Shown: positions 12,790 through 26,099 of the stretch, piece after piece
How the letters are laid out: every line of letters begins with the position of its first letter
How positions within the stretch are numbered: the first letter of the stretch is position 1
Assembly: GCF_029227915.1 (NCBI RefSeq)
Contig: NC_079875.1
Coordinates: 806,001 to 870,000, forward strand
DNA: 64,000 nucleotides
Direction of reading: 5' to 3'
Origin: Hydractinia symbiolongicarpus
Taxonomy: Eukaryota; Cnidaria; Hydrozoa; Anthoathecata; Hydractiniidae
Notes under the pieces: generated by a model
The model's input: the letters and a program-made list of their open reading frames with translations, nothing else
The model's database searches: none
What the model was told of the DNA's origin: nothing
Program-made: the position numbers and the translations under genes

Positions 12790-15700
12790 AACTCATTTCC
12801 CGAACGATTTTTTATATTATTTTTTCACCACTAAAACGCATGAGACTTGTAGTTTTCAAAAATGTTTTCATTTTTGATGAGACGCTGAATAAAAGAAGTT
12901 TAATCGCCGGAAAACGAAAACCCGCCATTTTCCGTAAACCCCGGACTCGGCCCGTATAATCAAAAGTATACAAAGATAGTACCCAGGGTGTAAACTCATT
13001 TCCAGAACGATTTTTTAAATTATTATTTCACCACTAAAGCCCATGAGACTTGCAGTTTTAAAAAATGTTTTCATTTTGGATGAGACGCTGAATAAAAGAA
13101 GTTTAATCGCCGGCAAACGAAAACCCGCAACTTCCCGTAAATCCCGGACTCGGCCCGTATAGTCAAAAGTATACAAAGAAAGTACCCAGGGAGTAAACTC
13201 ATTTTCCGATCGATTTTTTAAATTATTTTTTAACCACTAAAACGCATGAGACTTGTAGTTTTCAGAAATGTTTTCATTTTTGATGAGACGCTTAATGAAA
13301 GTGGTTTAATCGGCAAACGAAAACCCGCGATTTCCCGTAAATCCCGGGCTTGGCCCGTATAGTCGAATGTATACAAAGAAAGTACCCTGTGAGTAAACTC
13401 ATTTCCAAAACGATTTTTTAAATTATCTTTCACCACTAAGACGCATGAGACTTGTAGTTTTCAAAAATGTTATCATTTTTGATGAGACACTGAATAAAAG
13501 AAGTTTAATCGCCGGCAAACGAAAACCCGCCATTTCCCGTAAATCCTGGGCTTGGCCCGTATAGTCAAAAGTATACAAAGAAAGTAGCCAGGGAGTAAAC
13601 TCATTTCCCGAACGATTTTTTATCTTATTTTTTCACCACCAAAACGCATGAGACTTGTAGTTTTGAAAAATGTTTTCATTTTTGATGGGACGCTGAATAA
13701 AAGAAGTTTAATAGCCGGCAAACGAAAACCCGCGAAGTATACAAAGAAAGTACCCAGGGAGTAAACTCATTTTCCGAACGATTTTTTAAATTATTTTTTC
13801 ACCATTAAAACACATGAGACTTGTAGTTTTCAAAAATGTTTTCATTTTTGATAAGACGCTAAATAAAAGAAGTTTAATCGCTGGCAAACGAAAACCCGCG
13901 ATTTCCCGTAAATCCCGAGCTTGGCCCGTATAATCAAAAGTATACAAAGAAAGTACCCAGGGAGTAAACTCATTTCCCGAACGATTTTTTAAATTATTTT
14001 TTCACCACTAAAACGCATGAGACTTGTAGTTTTCAAAAATGTTTTCATTTTTGAAGGGACACTGAATAAAAGAAGTTTAATCGCCGGCAAACGAAAACCC
14101 GCCATTTCCCGTAAATCCCGGGCTTGGCCCGTATAGTCAAAAGTATACAAAGAAAGTACCCATGGAGTAAACTCATTTCCCGAACGATTTTTTATATTAT
14201 TTTTTCACCACTAAAACGCATGAGACTTGTAGTTTTCAAAAATGTTTTCATTTTTGATGAGACGCTGAATAAAAGAAGTTTAATCGCCGGCAAACGAAAA
14301 CCCGCCATTTCCCGTAAATCCCGGGCTTGGCCCGTATAGTCAAAAGTATACAAAGAAAGTACCCAGGGAGTAAACTCATTTCCCGAACGATTTTTTATAT
14401 TATCTTTTCACCACTAAAACGCTTGAGACTTGTAGTTTTCAAAAATGTTTTCATTTTTGATGAGACGCTGAATAAAAGAAGTTTAATCGCCGGAAAACGA
14501 AAACCCGCCATTTTCCGTAAACCCCGGACTCGGCCCGTATAATCAAAAGTATACAAAGATAGTACCCAGGGTGTAAACTCATTTCCAGAACGATTTTTTA
14601 AATTATTATTTCACCACTAAAGCCCATGAGACTTGCAGTTTTAAAAAATGTTTTCATTTTGGATGAGACGCTGAATAAAAGAAGTTTAATCGCCGGCAAA
14701 CGAAAACCCGCGACTTCCCGTAAATCCCGGACTCGGCCCGTATAGTCAAAAGTATACAAAGAAAGTACCCAGGGAGTAAACTCATTTTCCGATCGATTTT
14801 TTAAATTATTTTTTAACCACTAAAACGCATGAGACTTGTAGTTTTCAGAAATGTTTTCATTTTTGATGAGACGCTTAATGAAAGTGGTTTAATCGGCAAA
14901 CGAAAACCCGCGATTTCCCGTAAATCCCGGGCTTGGCCCGTATAGTCGAATGTATACAAAGAAAGTACCCTGTGAGTAAACTCATTTCCAAAACGATTTT
15001 TTAAATTATCTTTCACCACTAAGACGCATGAGACTTGTAGTTTTCAAAAATGTTATCATTTTTGATGAGACACTGAATAAAAGAAGTTTAATCGCCGGCA
15101 AACGAAAACCCGCCATTTCCCGTAAATCCTGGGCTTGGCCCGTATAGTCAAAAGTATACAAAGAAAGTAGCCAGGGAGTAAACTCATTTCCCGAACGATT
15201 TTTTATCTTATTTTTTCACCACTAAAACGCATGAGACTTGTAGTTTTGAAAAATGTTTTCATTTTTGATGGGACGCTGAATAAAAGAAGTTTAATAGCCG
15301 GCAAACGAAAACCCGCGAAGTATACAAAGAAAGTACCCAGGGAGTAAACTCATTTTCCAAACGATTTTTTAAATTATTTTTTCACCATTAAAACACATGA
15401 GACTTGTAGTTTTCAAAAATGTTTTCATTTTTGATAAGACGCTAAATAAAAGAAGTTTAATCGCTGGCAAACGAAAACCCGCGATTTCCCGTAAATCCCG
15501 AGCTTGGCCCGTATAATCAAAAGTATACAAAGAAAGTACCCAGGGAGTAAACTCATTTCCCGAACGATTTTTTAAATTATTTTTTCACCACTAAAACGCA
15601 TGAGACTTGTAGTTTTCAAAAATGTTTTCATTTTTGAAGGGACACTGAATAAAAGAAGTTTAATCGCCGGCAAACGAAAACCCGCCATTTCCCGTAAATC

Positions 15701-16070
15701 CCGGGCTTGGCCCGTATAGTCAAAAGTATACAAAGAAAGTACCCATGGAGTAAACTCATTTCCCGAACGATTTTTTATATTATTTTTTCACCACTAAAAC
15801 GCATGAGACTTGTAGTTTTCAAAAATGTTTTCATTTTTGATGAGACGCTGAATAAAAGAAGTTTAATCGCCGGCAAACGAAAACCCGCCATTTCCCGTAA
15901 ATCCCGGGCTTGGCCCGTATAGTCAAAAGTATACAAAGAAAGTACCCAGGGAGTAAACTCATTTCCCGAACGATTTTTTATATTATTTTTTCACCACTAA
16001 AACGCATGAGACTTGTAGTTTTCAAAAATGTTTTCATTTTTGATGAGACGCTGAATAAAAGAAGTTTAAT
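12790..16070 (+). repeat. HOR: 1583-bp 8-mer, about two copies
   Basis: Offset 1583 bp, verified on TTGCAGTTTTAAAAAATG at 13,050 and 14,633. The length is fully explained by its parts: 8 x 203 = 1624, minus 37 bp (internal deletion in one monomer), minus 3 bp (AATCGGCAAAC instead of AATCGCCGGCAAAC), minus 1 bp (TTATCTTTCACC). The same three indels reappear at the expected spacing in the next copy. The match breaks near 16,070, where additional near-identical monomers (to about 16,330) were inserted. Confidence 0.88.
13586..13751 (+). repeat. 166-bp monomer with fixed 37-bp internal deletion (first of 12)
   Basis: ACCCGCGA runs straight into AGTATACAAAG, skipping the CCCGTAAATCCCGGG...CCCGTATAG block. 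This unit spans 166 bp between phase markers (203 - 37). The same junction recurs near 15,318, 18,925, 20,907, 22,290, 23,469, 24,040, 25,219, 25,790, 27,174, 27,949 and 29,130. All carry linked variants, a GGGACGCTG block and TTTAATAGCCGG or a close relative (ATTAATAGCCGG at 22,263), so the deletion arose once and spread by HOR amplification. Confidence 0.9.
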
Positions 16071-19000
16071 CGCCGGCAAACGAAAACCCGCCATTTCCCG
16101 TAAATCCCGGGCTTGGCCCGTATAGTCAAAAGTATACAAAGAAAGTACCCAGGGAGTAAACTCATTTCCCGAACGATTTTTTATATTATTTTTTCACCAC
16201 TAAAACGCATGAGACTTGTAGTTTTCAAAAATGTTTTCATTTTTGATGAGACGCTAAATAAAAGATGTTTAATCGCTGGCAAACGAAAACCCGCGATTTC
16301 CCGTAAATCCCGAGCTTGGCCCGTATAATCAAAAGTATACAAAGAAAGTACCCAGGTAGTAAACTCATTTCCCGAACGATTTTTTAAATTATTTTTTCAC
16401 CACTAAAACGCATGAGACTTGTAGTTTTCAAAAATGTTTTCATTTTTGAAGGGACACTGAATAAAAGAAGTTTAATCGCCGGCAAACGAAAACCCGCCAT
16501 TTCCCGTAAATCCCGGGCTTGGCCCGTATAGTCAAAAGTATACAAAGAAAGTACCCATGGAGTAAACTCATTTCCCGAACGATATTTTATATTATTTCTT
16601 CACCACTAAAACGCATGAGACTTGTAGTTTTCAAAAATGTTTTCATTTTTGATGAGACGCTGAATAAAAGAAGTTTAATCGCCGGAAAACGAAAACCCGC
16701 CATTTTCCGTAAACCCCGGACTCGGCCCGTATAATCAAAAGTATACAAAGATAGTACCCAGGGTGTAAACTCATTTCCAGAACGATTTTTTAAATTATTA
16801 TTTCACCACTAAAGCCCATGAGACTTGCAGTTTTAAAAAATGTTTTCATTTTGGATGAGACGCTGAATAAAAGAAGTTTAATCGCCGGCAAACGAAAACC
16901 CGCGACTTCCCGTAAATCCCGGACTCGGCCCGTATAGTCAAAAGTATACAAAGAAAGTACCCAGGGAGTAAACTCATTTCCTGAACGATTTTTTAAATTA
17001 TTTTTTAACCACTAAAACGCATGAGACTTGTAGTTTTCAGAAATGTTTTAATTTTTGATGAGACGCTTAATGAAAGTGGTTTAATCGGCAAACGAAAACC
17101 CGCGATTTCCCGTAAATCCCGGGCTTGGCCCGTATAGTCGAATGTATACAAAGAAAGTACCCTGTGAGTAAACTCATTTCCAAAACGATTTTTTAAATTA
17201 TCTTTCACCACTAAAACGCATGAGACTTGTAGTTTTCAAAAATGTTTTCATTTTTGATGAGACACTGAATAAAAGAAGTTTAATCGCCGGCAAACGAAAA
17301 CCCGCCATTTCCCGTAAATCCCGGGCTTGGCCCGTATAGTCAAAAGTATACAAAGAAAGTACCCATGGAGTAAACTCATTTCCCGAACGATTTTTTATAT
17401 TATTTTTTCACCACTAAAACGCATGAGACTTGTAGTTTTCAAAAATGTTTTCATTTTTGATGAGACGCTGAATAAAAGAAGTTTAATCGCCGGCAAACGA
17501 AAACCCGCCATTTCCCGTAAATCCCGGGCTTGGCCTGTATAGTCAAAAGTATACAAAGAAAGTACCCAGGGAGTAAACTCATTTCCCGAACGATTTTTTA
17601 TATTATTTTTTCACCACTAAAACGCATGAGACTTGTAGTTTTCAAAAATGTTTTCATTTTTGATGAGACGCTAAATAAAAGATGTTTAATCGCTGGCAAA
17701 CGAAAACCCGCGATTTCCCGTAAATCCCGAGCTTGGCCCGTATAATCAAAAGTATACAAAGAAAGTACCCAGGTAGTAAACTCATTTCCCGAACGATTTT
17801 TTAAATTATTTTTTCACCACTAAAACGCATGAGACTTGTAGTTTTCAAAAATGTTTTCATTTTTGAAGGGACACTGAATAAAAGAAGTTTAATCGCCGGC
17901 AAACGAAAACCCGCCATTTCCCGTAAATCCCGGGCTTGGCCCGTATAGTCAAAAGTATACAAAGAAAGTACCCAGGGAGTAAACTCATTTCCTGAACGAT
18001 TTTTTAAATTATTTTTTAACCACTAAAACGCATGAGACTTGTAGTTTTCAGAAATGTTTTCATTTTTGATGAGACGCTTAATGAAAGTGGTTTAATCGGC
18101 AAACGAAAACCCGCGATTTCCCGTAAATCCCGGGCTTGGCCCGTATAGTCGAATGTATACAAAGAAAGTACCCTGTGAGTAAACTCATTTCCAGAACGAT
18201 TTTTTAAATTATTATTTCACCACTAAAGCCCATGAGACTTGCAGTTTTAAAAAATGTTTTCATTTTGGATGAGACGCTGAATAAAAGAAGTTTAATCGCC
18301 GGCAAACGAAAACCCGCGACTTCCCGTAAATCCCGGACTCGGCCCGTATAGTCAAAAGTATACAAAGAAAGTACCCAGGGAGTAAACTCATTTCCTGAAC
18401 GATTTTTTAAATTATTTTTTAACCACTAAAACGCATGAGACTTGTAGTTTTCAGAAATGTTTTCATTTTTGATGAGACGCTTAATGAAAGTGGTTTAATC
18501 GGCAAACGAAAACCCGCGATTTCCCGTAAATCCCGGGCTTGGCCCGTATAGTCGAATGTATACAAAGAAAGTACCCTGTGAGTAAACTCATTTCCAAAAC
18601 GATTTTTTAAATTATCTTTCACCACTAAAACGCATGAGACTTGTAGTTTTCAAAAATGTTTTCATTTTTGATGAGACACTGAATAAAAGAAGTTTAATCG
18701 CCGGCAAACGAAAACCCGCCATTTCCCGTAAATCCTGGGCTTGGCCCGTATAGTCAAAAGTATACAAAGAAAGTAGCCAGGGAGTAAACTCATTTCCCGA
18801 ACGATTTTTTATATTATTTTTTCACCACTAAAACGCATGAGACTTGTAGTTTTCAAAAATGTTTTCATTTTTGATGGGACGCTGAATAAAAGAAGTTTAA
18901 TAGCCGGCAAACGAAAACCCGCGAAGTATACAAAGAAAGTACCCAGGGAGTAAACTCATTTTCCGAATGATTTTTTAAATTATTTTTTCACCATTAAAAC

Positions 19001-22000
19001 ACATGAGACTTGTAGTTTTCAAAAATGTTTTCATTTTTGATAAGACGCTAAATAAAAGAAGTTTAATCGCTGGCAAACGAAAACCCGCGATTTCCCGTAA
19101 ATCCCGAGCTTGGCCCGTATAATCAAAAGTATACAAAGAAAGTACCCAGGGAGTAAACTCATTTCCCGAACGATTTTTTAAATTATTTTTTCACCACTAA
19201 AACGCATGAGACTTGTAGTTTTCAAAAATGTTTTCATTTTTGAAGGGACACTGAATAAAAGAAGTTTAATCGCCGGCAAACGAAAACCCGCCATTTCCCG
19301 TAAATCCCGGGCTTGGCAAGTATAGTCAAATATATACAAAGAAAGTACCCATGGAGTAAACTCATTTCCCGAACGATTTTTTATATTATTTTTTCACCAC
19401 TAAAACGCATGAGACTTGTAGTTTTCAAAAATGTTTTCATTTTTGATGAGACGCTGAATAAAAGAAGTTTAATCGCCGGAAAACGAAAACCCGCCATTTC
19501 CCGTAAAGCCCGGACTCGGCCCGTATAATCAAAAGTATACAAAGATAGTACCCAGGGTGTAAACTCATTTCCAGAACGATTTTTTAAATTATTATTTCAC
19601 CACTAAAGCCCATGAGACTTGCAGTTTTAAAAAATGTTTTCATTTTGGATGAGACGCTGCATAAAAGAAGTTTAATCGCCGGCAAACGAAAACCCGCGAC
19701 TTCCCGTAAATCCCGGACTCGGCCCGTATAGTCAAAAGTATACAAAGAAGGTACCCAGGGAGTAAACTCATTTCCCGAACGATTTTTTAAATTATTTTTT
19801 CACCACTAAAACGCATGAGACTTGTAGTTTTCAGAAATGTTTTCATTTTTGATGAGACGTTTAATGAAAGTGGTTTAATCGGCAAACGAAAACCCGCGAT
19901 TTCCCGTAAATCCCGGGCTTGGCCCGTATAGTCGAATGTATACAAAGAAAGTACCCTGTGAGTAAACGCATTTCCAAAACGATTTTTTAAATTATCTTTT
20001 CACCACTAAAACGCATGAGACTTGTAGTTTTCAAAAATGTTTTCATTTTTGATGAGACACTGAATAAAAGAAGTTTAATCACCGGCAAACAAAAACCCGC
20101 CATTTCCCGTAAATCCTGGGCTTGGCCCGTATAGTCAAAAGTATACAAAGAAAGTAGCCAGGGAGTAAACTCATTTCCCGAACGATTTTTTATATTATTT
20201 TTTAACCACTAAAACGCATGAGACTTGTAGTTTTCAGAAATGTTTTCATTTTTGATGAGACGCTTAATGAAAGTGGTTTAATCGGCAAACGAAAACCCGC
20301 GACTTCCCGTAAATCCCGGACTCGGCCCGTATAGTCAAAAGTATACAAAGAAAGTACCCAGGGAGTAAACTCATTTCCCGAACGATTTTTTAAATTATTT
20401 TTTAACCACTAAAACGCATGAGACTTGTAGTTTTCAGAAATGTTTTCATTTTTGATGAGACGCTTAATGAAAGTGGTTTAATCGGCAAACGAAAACCCGC
20501 GATTTCCCGTAAATCCCGGGCTTGGCCCGTATAGTCGAATGTATACAAAGAAAGTACCCTGTGAGTAAACTCATTTCCAAAACGATTTTTTAAATTATCT
20601 TTCACCACTAAAACGCATGAGACTTGTAGTTTTCAAAAATGTTTTCATTTTTGATGAGACACTGAATAAAAGAAGTTTAATCGCCGGCAAACGAAAACCC
20701 GCCATTTCCCGTAAATCCTGGGCTTGGCCCGTATAGTCAAAAGTATACAAAGAAAGTAGCCAGGGAGTAAACTCATTTCCCGAACGATTTTTTATATTAT
20801 TTTTTCACCACTAAAACGCATGAGACTTGTAGTTTTCAAAAATGTTTTCATTTTTGATGGGACGCTGAATAAAAGAAGTTTAATAGCCGGCAAACGAAAA
20901 CCCGCGAAGTATACAAAGAAAGTACCCAGGGAGTAAACTCATTTTCCGAACGATTTTTTAAATTATTTTTTCACCATTAAAACACATGAGACTTGTAGTT
21001 TTCAAAAATGTTTTCATTTTTGATGAGACGCTAAATAAAAGAAGTTTAATCGCTGGCAAACGAAAACCCGCGATTTCCCGTAAATCCCGAGCTTGGCCCG
21101 TATAATCAAAAGTATACAAAGAAAGTACCCAGGGAGTAAACTCATTTCCCGAACGATTTTTTAAATTATTTTTTCACCACTAAAACGCATGAGACTTGTA
21201 GTTTTCAAAAATGTTTTCATTTTTGAAGAGACACTGAATAAAAGAAGTTTAATCGCCGGCAAACGAAAAGCCGCCATTTCCCGTAAATCCCGGGCTTGGC
21301 CCGTATAGTCAAAAGCATACAAAGAAAGTACCCATGGAGTAAACTCATTTCCCGAACGATTTTTTATATTATTTTTTCACCACTAAAACGCATGAGACTT
21401 GTAGTTTTCAAAAATGTTTTCATTTTTGATGAGACGCTGAATAAAAGAAGTTTAATCGCCGGAAAACGAAAACCCGCCATTTTCCGTAAACCCCGGACTC
21501 GGCCCGTATAATCAAAAGTATACAAAGATAGTACCCAGGGTGTAAACTCATTTCCAGAACGATTTTTTAAATTATTATTTCACCACTAAAGCCCATGAGA
21601 CTTGCAGTTTTAAAAAATGTTTTCATTTTGGATGAGACGCTGAATAAAAGAAGTTTAATCGCCGGCAAACGAAAACCCGCGACTTCCCGTAAATCCCGGA
21701 CTCGGCCCGTATAGTCAAAAGTATACAAAGAAAGTACCCAGGGAGTAAACTCATTTCCCGAACGATTTTTTAAATTATTTTTTCACCACTAAAACGCATG
21801 AGACTTGTAGTTTTCAGAAATGTTTTCATTTTTGATGAGACGCTTAATGAAAGTGGTTTAATCGCTGGCAAACAAAAACCCGCGATTTCCCGTAAATCCC
21901 GGGCTTGGCCCGTATAGTCGAATGTATACAAAGAAAGTACCCTGTGAGTAAACTCATTTCCAAAACGATTTTTTAAATTATCTTTTCACCACTAAAACGC

Positions 22001-22050
22001 ATGAGACTTGTAGTTTTTAAAAATGTTTTCATTTTTGATGAGACACTGAA
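16071..22050 (+). repeat. Reshuffled 1583-bp HOR family
   Basis: The same monomer types as the preceding 8-mer occur in altered numbers. Successive TTGCAGTTT markers lie near 16,826, 18,240, 19,620 and 21,603, spacings of 1414, 1380 and 1983 bp from one to the next and 2192 bp from the previous one (14,634). These differ from 1583 by about one to three monomers. The pattern fits repeated unequal exchange adding or removing whole monomers. No clean tandem HOR can be drawn over the stretch. Confidence 0.7.
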
Positions 22051-25000
22051 TAAAATAAGTTTAATCGCCGGCAAACGAAAACCCGCCATTTCCCGTAAAT
22101 CCTGGGCTTGGCCCGTATAGTCAAAAGTATACAAAGAAAGTACCCAGGGAGTAAACTCATTTCCCGAACGATTTTTTATATTATTTTTTCACCACTAAAA
22201 CGCATGAGACTTGTAGTTTTCAAAAATGTTTTCATTTTTGATGGGACGCTGAATAAAAGAAAATTAATAGCCGGCAAACGAAAACCCGCGAAGTATACAA
22301 AGAAAGTACCCAGGGAGTAAACTCATTTTCCGAACGATTTTTTAAATTATTTTTACACCATTAAAACACATGAGACTTGTAGTTTTCAAAAATGTTTTCA
22401 TTTTTGATGAGACGCTAAATAAAAGAAGTTTAATCGCTGGCAAACGAAAACCCGCGATTTCCCGTAAATCCCGAGCTTGGCCCGTATAATCAAAAGTATA
22501 CAAAGAAAGTACCCAGGGAGTAAACTCATTTCCCGAACGATTTTTTAAATTATTTTTTCACCACTAAAACGCATGAGACTTGTAGTTTTCAAAAATGTTT
22601 TCATTTTTGAAGGGACACTGAATAAAAGAAGTTTAATCGCCGGAAAACGAAAACCCGCCATTTTCCGTAAACCCCGGACTCGGCCCGTATAATCAAAAGT
22701 ATACAAAGATAGTACGCAGGGTGTAAACTCATTTCCCGAACGATTTTTTAAATTATTTTTTCACCACTAAAACGCATGAGACTTGTAGTTTTCAAAAATG
22801 TTTTCATTTTTGATGAGACACTGAATAAAAGAAGTTTAATCGCCGGCAAACGAAAACCCGCGACTTCCCGTAAATCCCGGACTCGGCCCGTATAGTCAAA
22901 AGTATACAAAGAAAGTACCCAGGGAGTAAACTCATTTCCCGAACGATTTTTTAAATTATTTTTTCACCACTAAAACGCATGAGACTTGTAGTTTTCAGAA
23001 ATGTTTTCATTTTTGATGAGACGCTTAACGAAAGTGGTTTAATCGGCAAACGAAAACCCGCGATTTCCCGTAAATCCCGGCTTGGCCCGTATAGTCGAAT
23101 GTATACAAAGAAAGTACCCTGTGAGTAAACTCATTTCCAAAACGATTTTTTAAATTATCTTTTCACCACTAAAACGCATGAGACTTGTAGTTTTCAAAAA
23201 TGTTTTCATTTTTGATGACACACTGAATAAAAGAAGTTTAATCGCCGGCAAACGAAAACCCACCATTTCCCGTAAATCCTGGGCTTGGCCCGTATAGTCA
23301 AAAGTATACAAAGAAAGTAGCCAGGGAGTAAACTCATTTCCCGAACGATTTTTTAAATTATTTTTTCACCACTAAAACGCATGAGACTTGTAGTTTTCAA
23401 AAATGTTTTCATTTTTGATGGGACGCTGAATAAAAGAAGTTTAATAGCCGGCAAACGAAAACCCGCGAAGTATACAAAGAAAGTACCCAGGGAGTAAACT
23501 CATTTTCCGAACGATTTTTTAAATTATTTTTTCACCATTAAAACACATGAGACTTGTAGTTTTCAAAAATGTTTTCATTTTTGATGAGACGCTAAATAAA
23601 AGAAGTTTAATCGCTGGCAAACGAAAACCCGCGATTTCCCGTAAATCCCGAGCTTGGCCCGTATATTCAAAAGTATACAAAGAAAGTACCCAGGGAGTAA
23701 ACTCATTTCCCGAACGATTTTTTAAATTATTTTTTCACCACTAAAACACATGAGACTTGTAGTTTTCAAAAATGTTTTCATTTTTGAAGGGACACTGAAT
23801 AAAAGAAGTTTAATCGCCGGCAAACGAAAACCCGCCATTTCCCGTAAATCCCGGGCTTGGCCCGTATAGTCAAAAGTATACAAAGAAAGTACCCAGGGAG
23901 TAAACTCATTTCCCGAACGATTTTTTATATTATTTTTTCACCACTAAAACGCATGAGACTTGTAGTTTTCAAAAATGTTTTCATTTTTGATGGGACGCTG
24001 AATAAAAGAAGTTTAATAGCCGGCAAACGAAAACCCGCGAAGTATACAAAGAAAGTACCCAGGGAGTAAACTCATTTTCCGAACGATTTTTTAAATTATT
24101 TTTACACCATTAAAACACATGAGACTTGTAGTTTTCAAAAATGTTTTCATTTTTGATGAGACGCTAAATAAAAGAAGTTCAATCGCTGGCAAACGAAAAC
24201 CCGCGATTTCCCGTAAATCCCGAGCTTGGCCCGTATAATCAAAAGTATACAAAGAAAGTACCCAGGGAGTAAACTCATTTCCCGAACGATTTTTTAAATT
24301 ATTTTTTCACCACTAAAACGCATGAGACTTGTAGTTTTCAAAAATGTTTTCATTTTTGAAGGGACACTGAATAAAAGAAGTTTAATCGCCGGAAAACGAA
24401 AACCCGCCATTTTCCGTAAACCCCGGACTCGGCCCGTATAATCAAAAGTATACAAAGATAGTACGCAGGGTGTAAACTCATTTCCAGAACGATTTTTTAA
24501 ATTATTAATTCACCACTAAAGCCCATGAGACTTGCAGTTTTAAAAAATGTTTTCATTTTGGATGAGACGCTGAATAAAAGAAGTTTAATCGCCGGCAAAC
24601 GAAAACCCGCGACTTCCCGTAAATCCCGGACTCGGCCCGTATAGTCAAAAGTATACAAAGAAAGTACCCAGGGAGTAAACTCATTTCCCGAACGATTTTT
24701 TAAATTATTTTTTCACCACTAAAACGCATGAGACTTGTAGTTTTCAGAAATGTTTTCATTTTTGATGAGACGCTTAATGAAAGTGGTTTAATCGGCAAAC
24801 GAAAACCCGCGATTTCCCGTAAATCCCGGGCTTGGCCCGTATAGTCGAATGTATACAAAGAAAGTACCCTGTGAGTAAACTCATTTCCAAAACGATTTTT
24901 TAAATTATCTTTTCACCACTAAAACGCATGAGACTTGTAGTTTTCAAAAATGTTTTCATTTTTGATGAGACACTGAATAAAAGAAGTTTAATCGCCGGCA

Positions 25001-25990
25001 AACGAAAACCCACCATTTCCCGTAAATCCTGGGCTTGGCCCGTATAGTCAAAAGTATACAAAGAAAGTAGCCAGGGAGTAAACTCATTTCCCGAACGATT
25101 TTTTAAATTATTTTTTCACCACTAAAACGCATGAGACTTGTAGTTTTCAAAAATGTTTTCATTTTTGATGGGACGCTGAATAAAAGAAGTTTAATAGCCG
25201 GCAAACGAAAACCCGCGAAGTATACAAAGAAAGTACCCAGGGAGTAAACTCATTTTCCGAACGATTTTTTAAATTATTTTTTCACCATTAAAACACATGA
25301 GACTTGTAGTTTTCAAAAATGTTTTCATTTTTGATGAGACGCTAAATAAAAGAAGTTTAATCGCTGGCAAACGAAAACCCGCGATTTCCCGTAAATCCCG
25401 AGCTTGGCCCGTATATTCAAAAGTATACAAAGAAAGTACCCAGGGAGTAAACTCATTTCCCGAACGATTTTTTAAATTATTTTTTCACCACTAAAACACA
25501 TGAGACTTGTAGTTTTCAAAAATGTTTTCATTTTTGAAGGGACACTGAATAAAAGAAGTTTAATCGCCGGCAAACGAAAACCCGCCATTTCCCGTAAATC
25601 CCGGGCTTGGCCCGTATAGTCAAAAGTATACAAAGAAAGTACCCAGGGAGTAAACTCATTTCCCGAACGATTTTTTATATTATTTTTTCACCACTAAAAC
25701 GCATGAGACTTGTAGTTTTCAAAAATGTTTTCATTTTTGATGGGACGCTGAATAAAAGAAGTTTAATAGCCGGCAAACGAAAACCCGCGAAGTATACAAA
25801 GAAAGTACCCAGGGAGTAAACTCATTTTCCGAACGATTTTTTAAATTATTTTTACACCATTAAAACACATGAGACCTGTAGTTTTCAAAAATGTTTTCAT
25901 TTTTGATGAGACGCTAAATAAAAGAAGTTCAATCGCTGGCAAACGAAAACCCGCGATTTCCCGTAAATCCCGAGCTTGGCCCGTATATTC
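22050..25990 (+). repeat. HOR: 1749/1750-bp 9-mer, more than two copies
   Basis: Units begin near 22,108, 23,857 and 25,607 with offsets of 1749 and 1750 bp. The arithmetic closes: 9 x 203 = 1827, minus two 37-bp deletion monomers, minus the 3-bp AATCGGCAAAC deletion = 1750. The first unit is one base shorter because of CCCGGCTTGG at about 23,078. The third unit tracks the second until about 25,990, where GTATATTC replaces GTATAATC and the phase jumps to another monomer, marking an unequal-exchange point. Confidence 0.9.
22737..22820 (+). repeat. Gene-conversion-like patch in first 1750-bp HOR copy
   Basis: Aligned to its partner in the next HOR unit (about 24,486-24,570), this stretch reads TTTCCCGAACG, ATTATTTTTTCACC, AACGCATGAG, TTGTAGTTTTCAAAAATG and GAGACACTG. 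The partner reads TTTCCAGAACG, ATTAATTCACC, AGCCCATGAG, TTGCAGTTTTAAAAAATG and GAGACGCTG. Both flanks (the rare GTACGCAGGG upstream, GCGACTTCCCG downstream) are identical in the two units. A different monomer subtype has therefore replaced about 84 bp without a length change. Confidence 0.75.
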
Positions 25991-26099
25991 AAAAGTATAC
26001 AAAGAAAGTACCCAGGGAGTAAACTCATTTCCCGAACGATTTTTTAAATTATTTTTTCACCACTAAAACACATGAGACTTGTAGTTTTCAAAAATGTTT

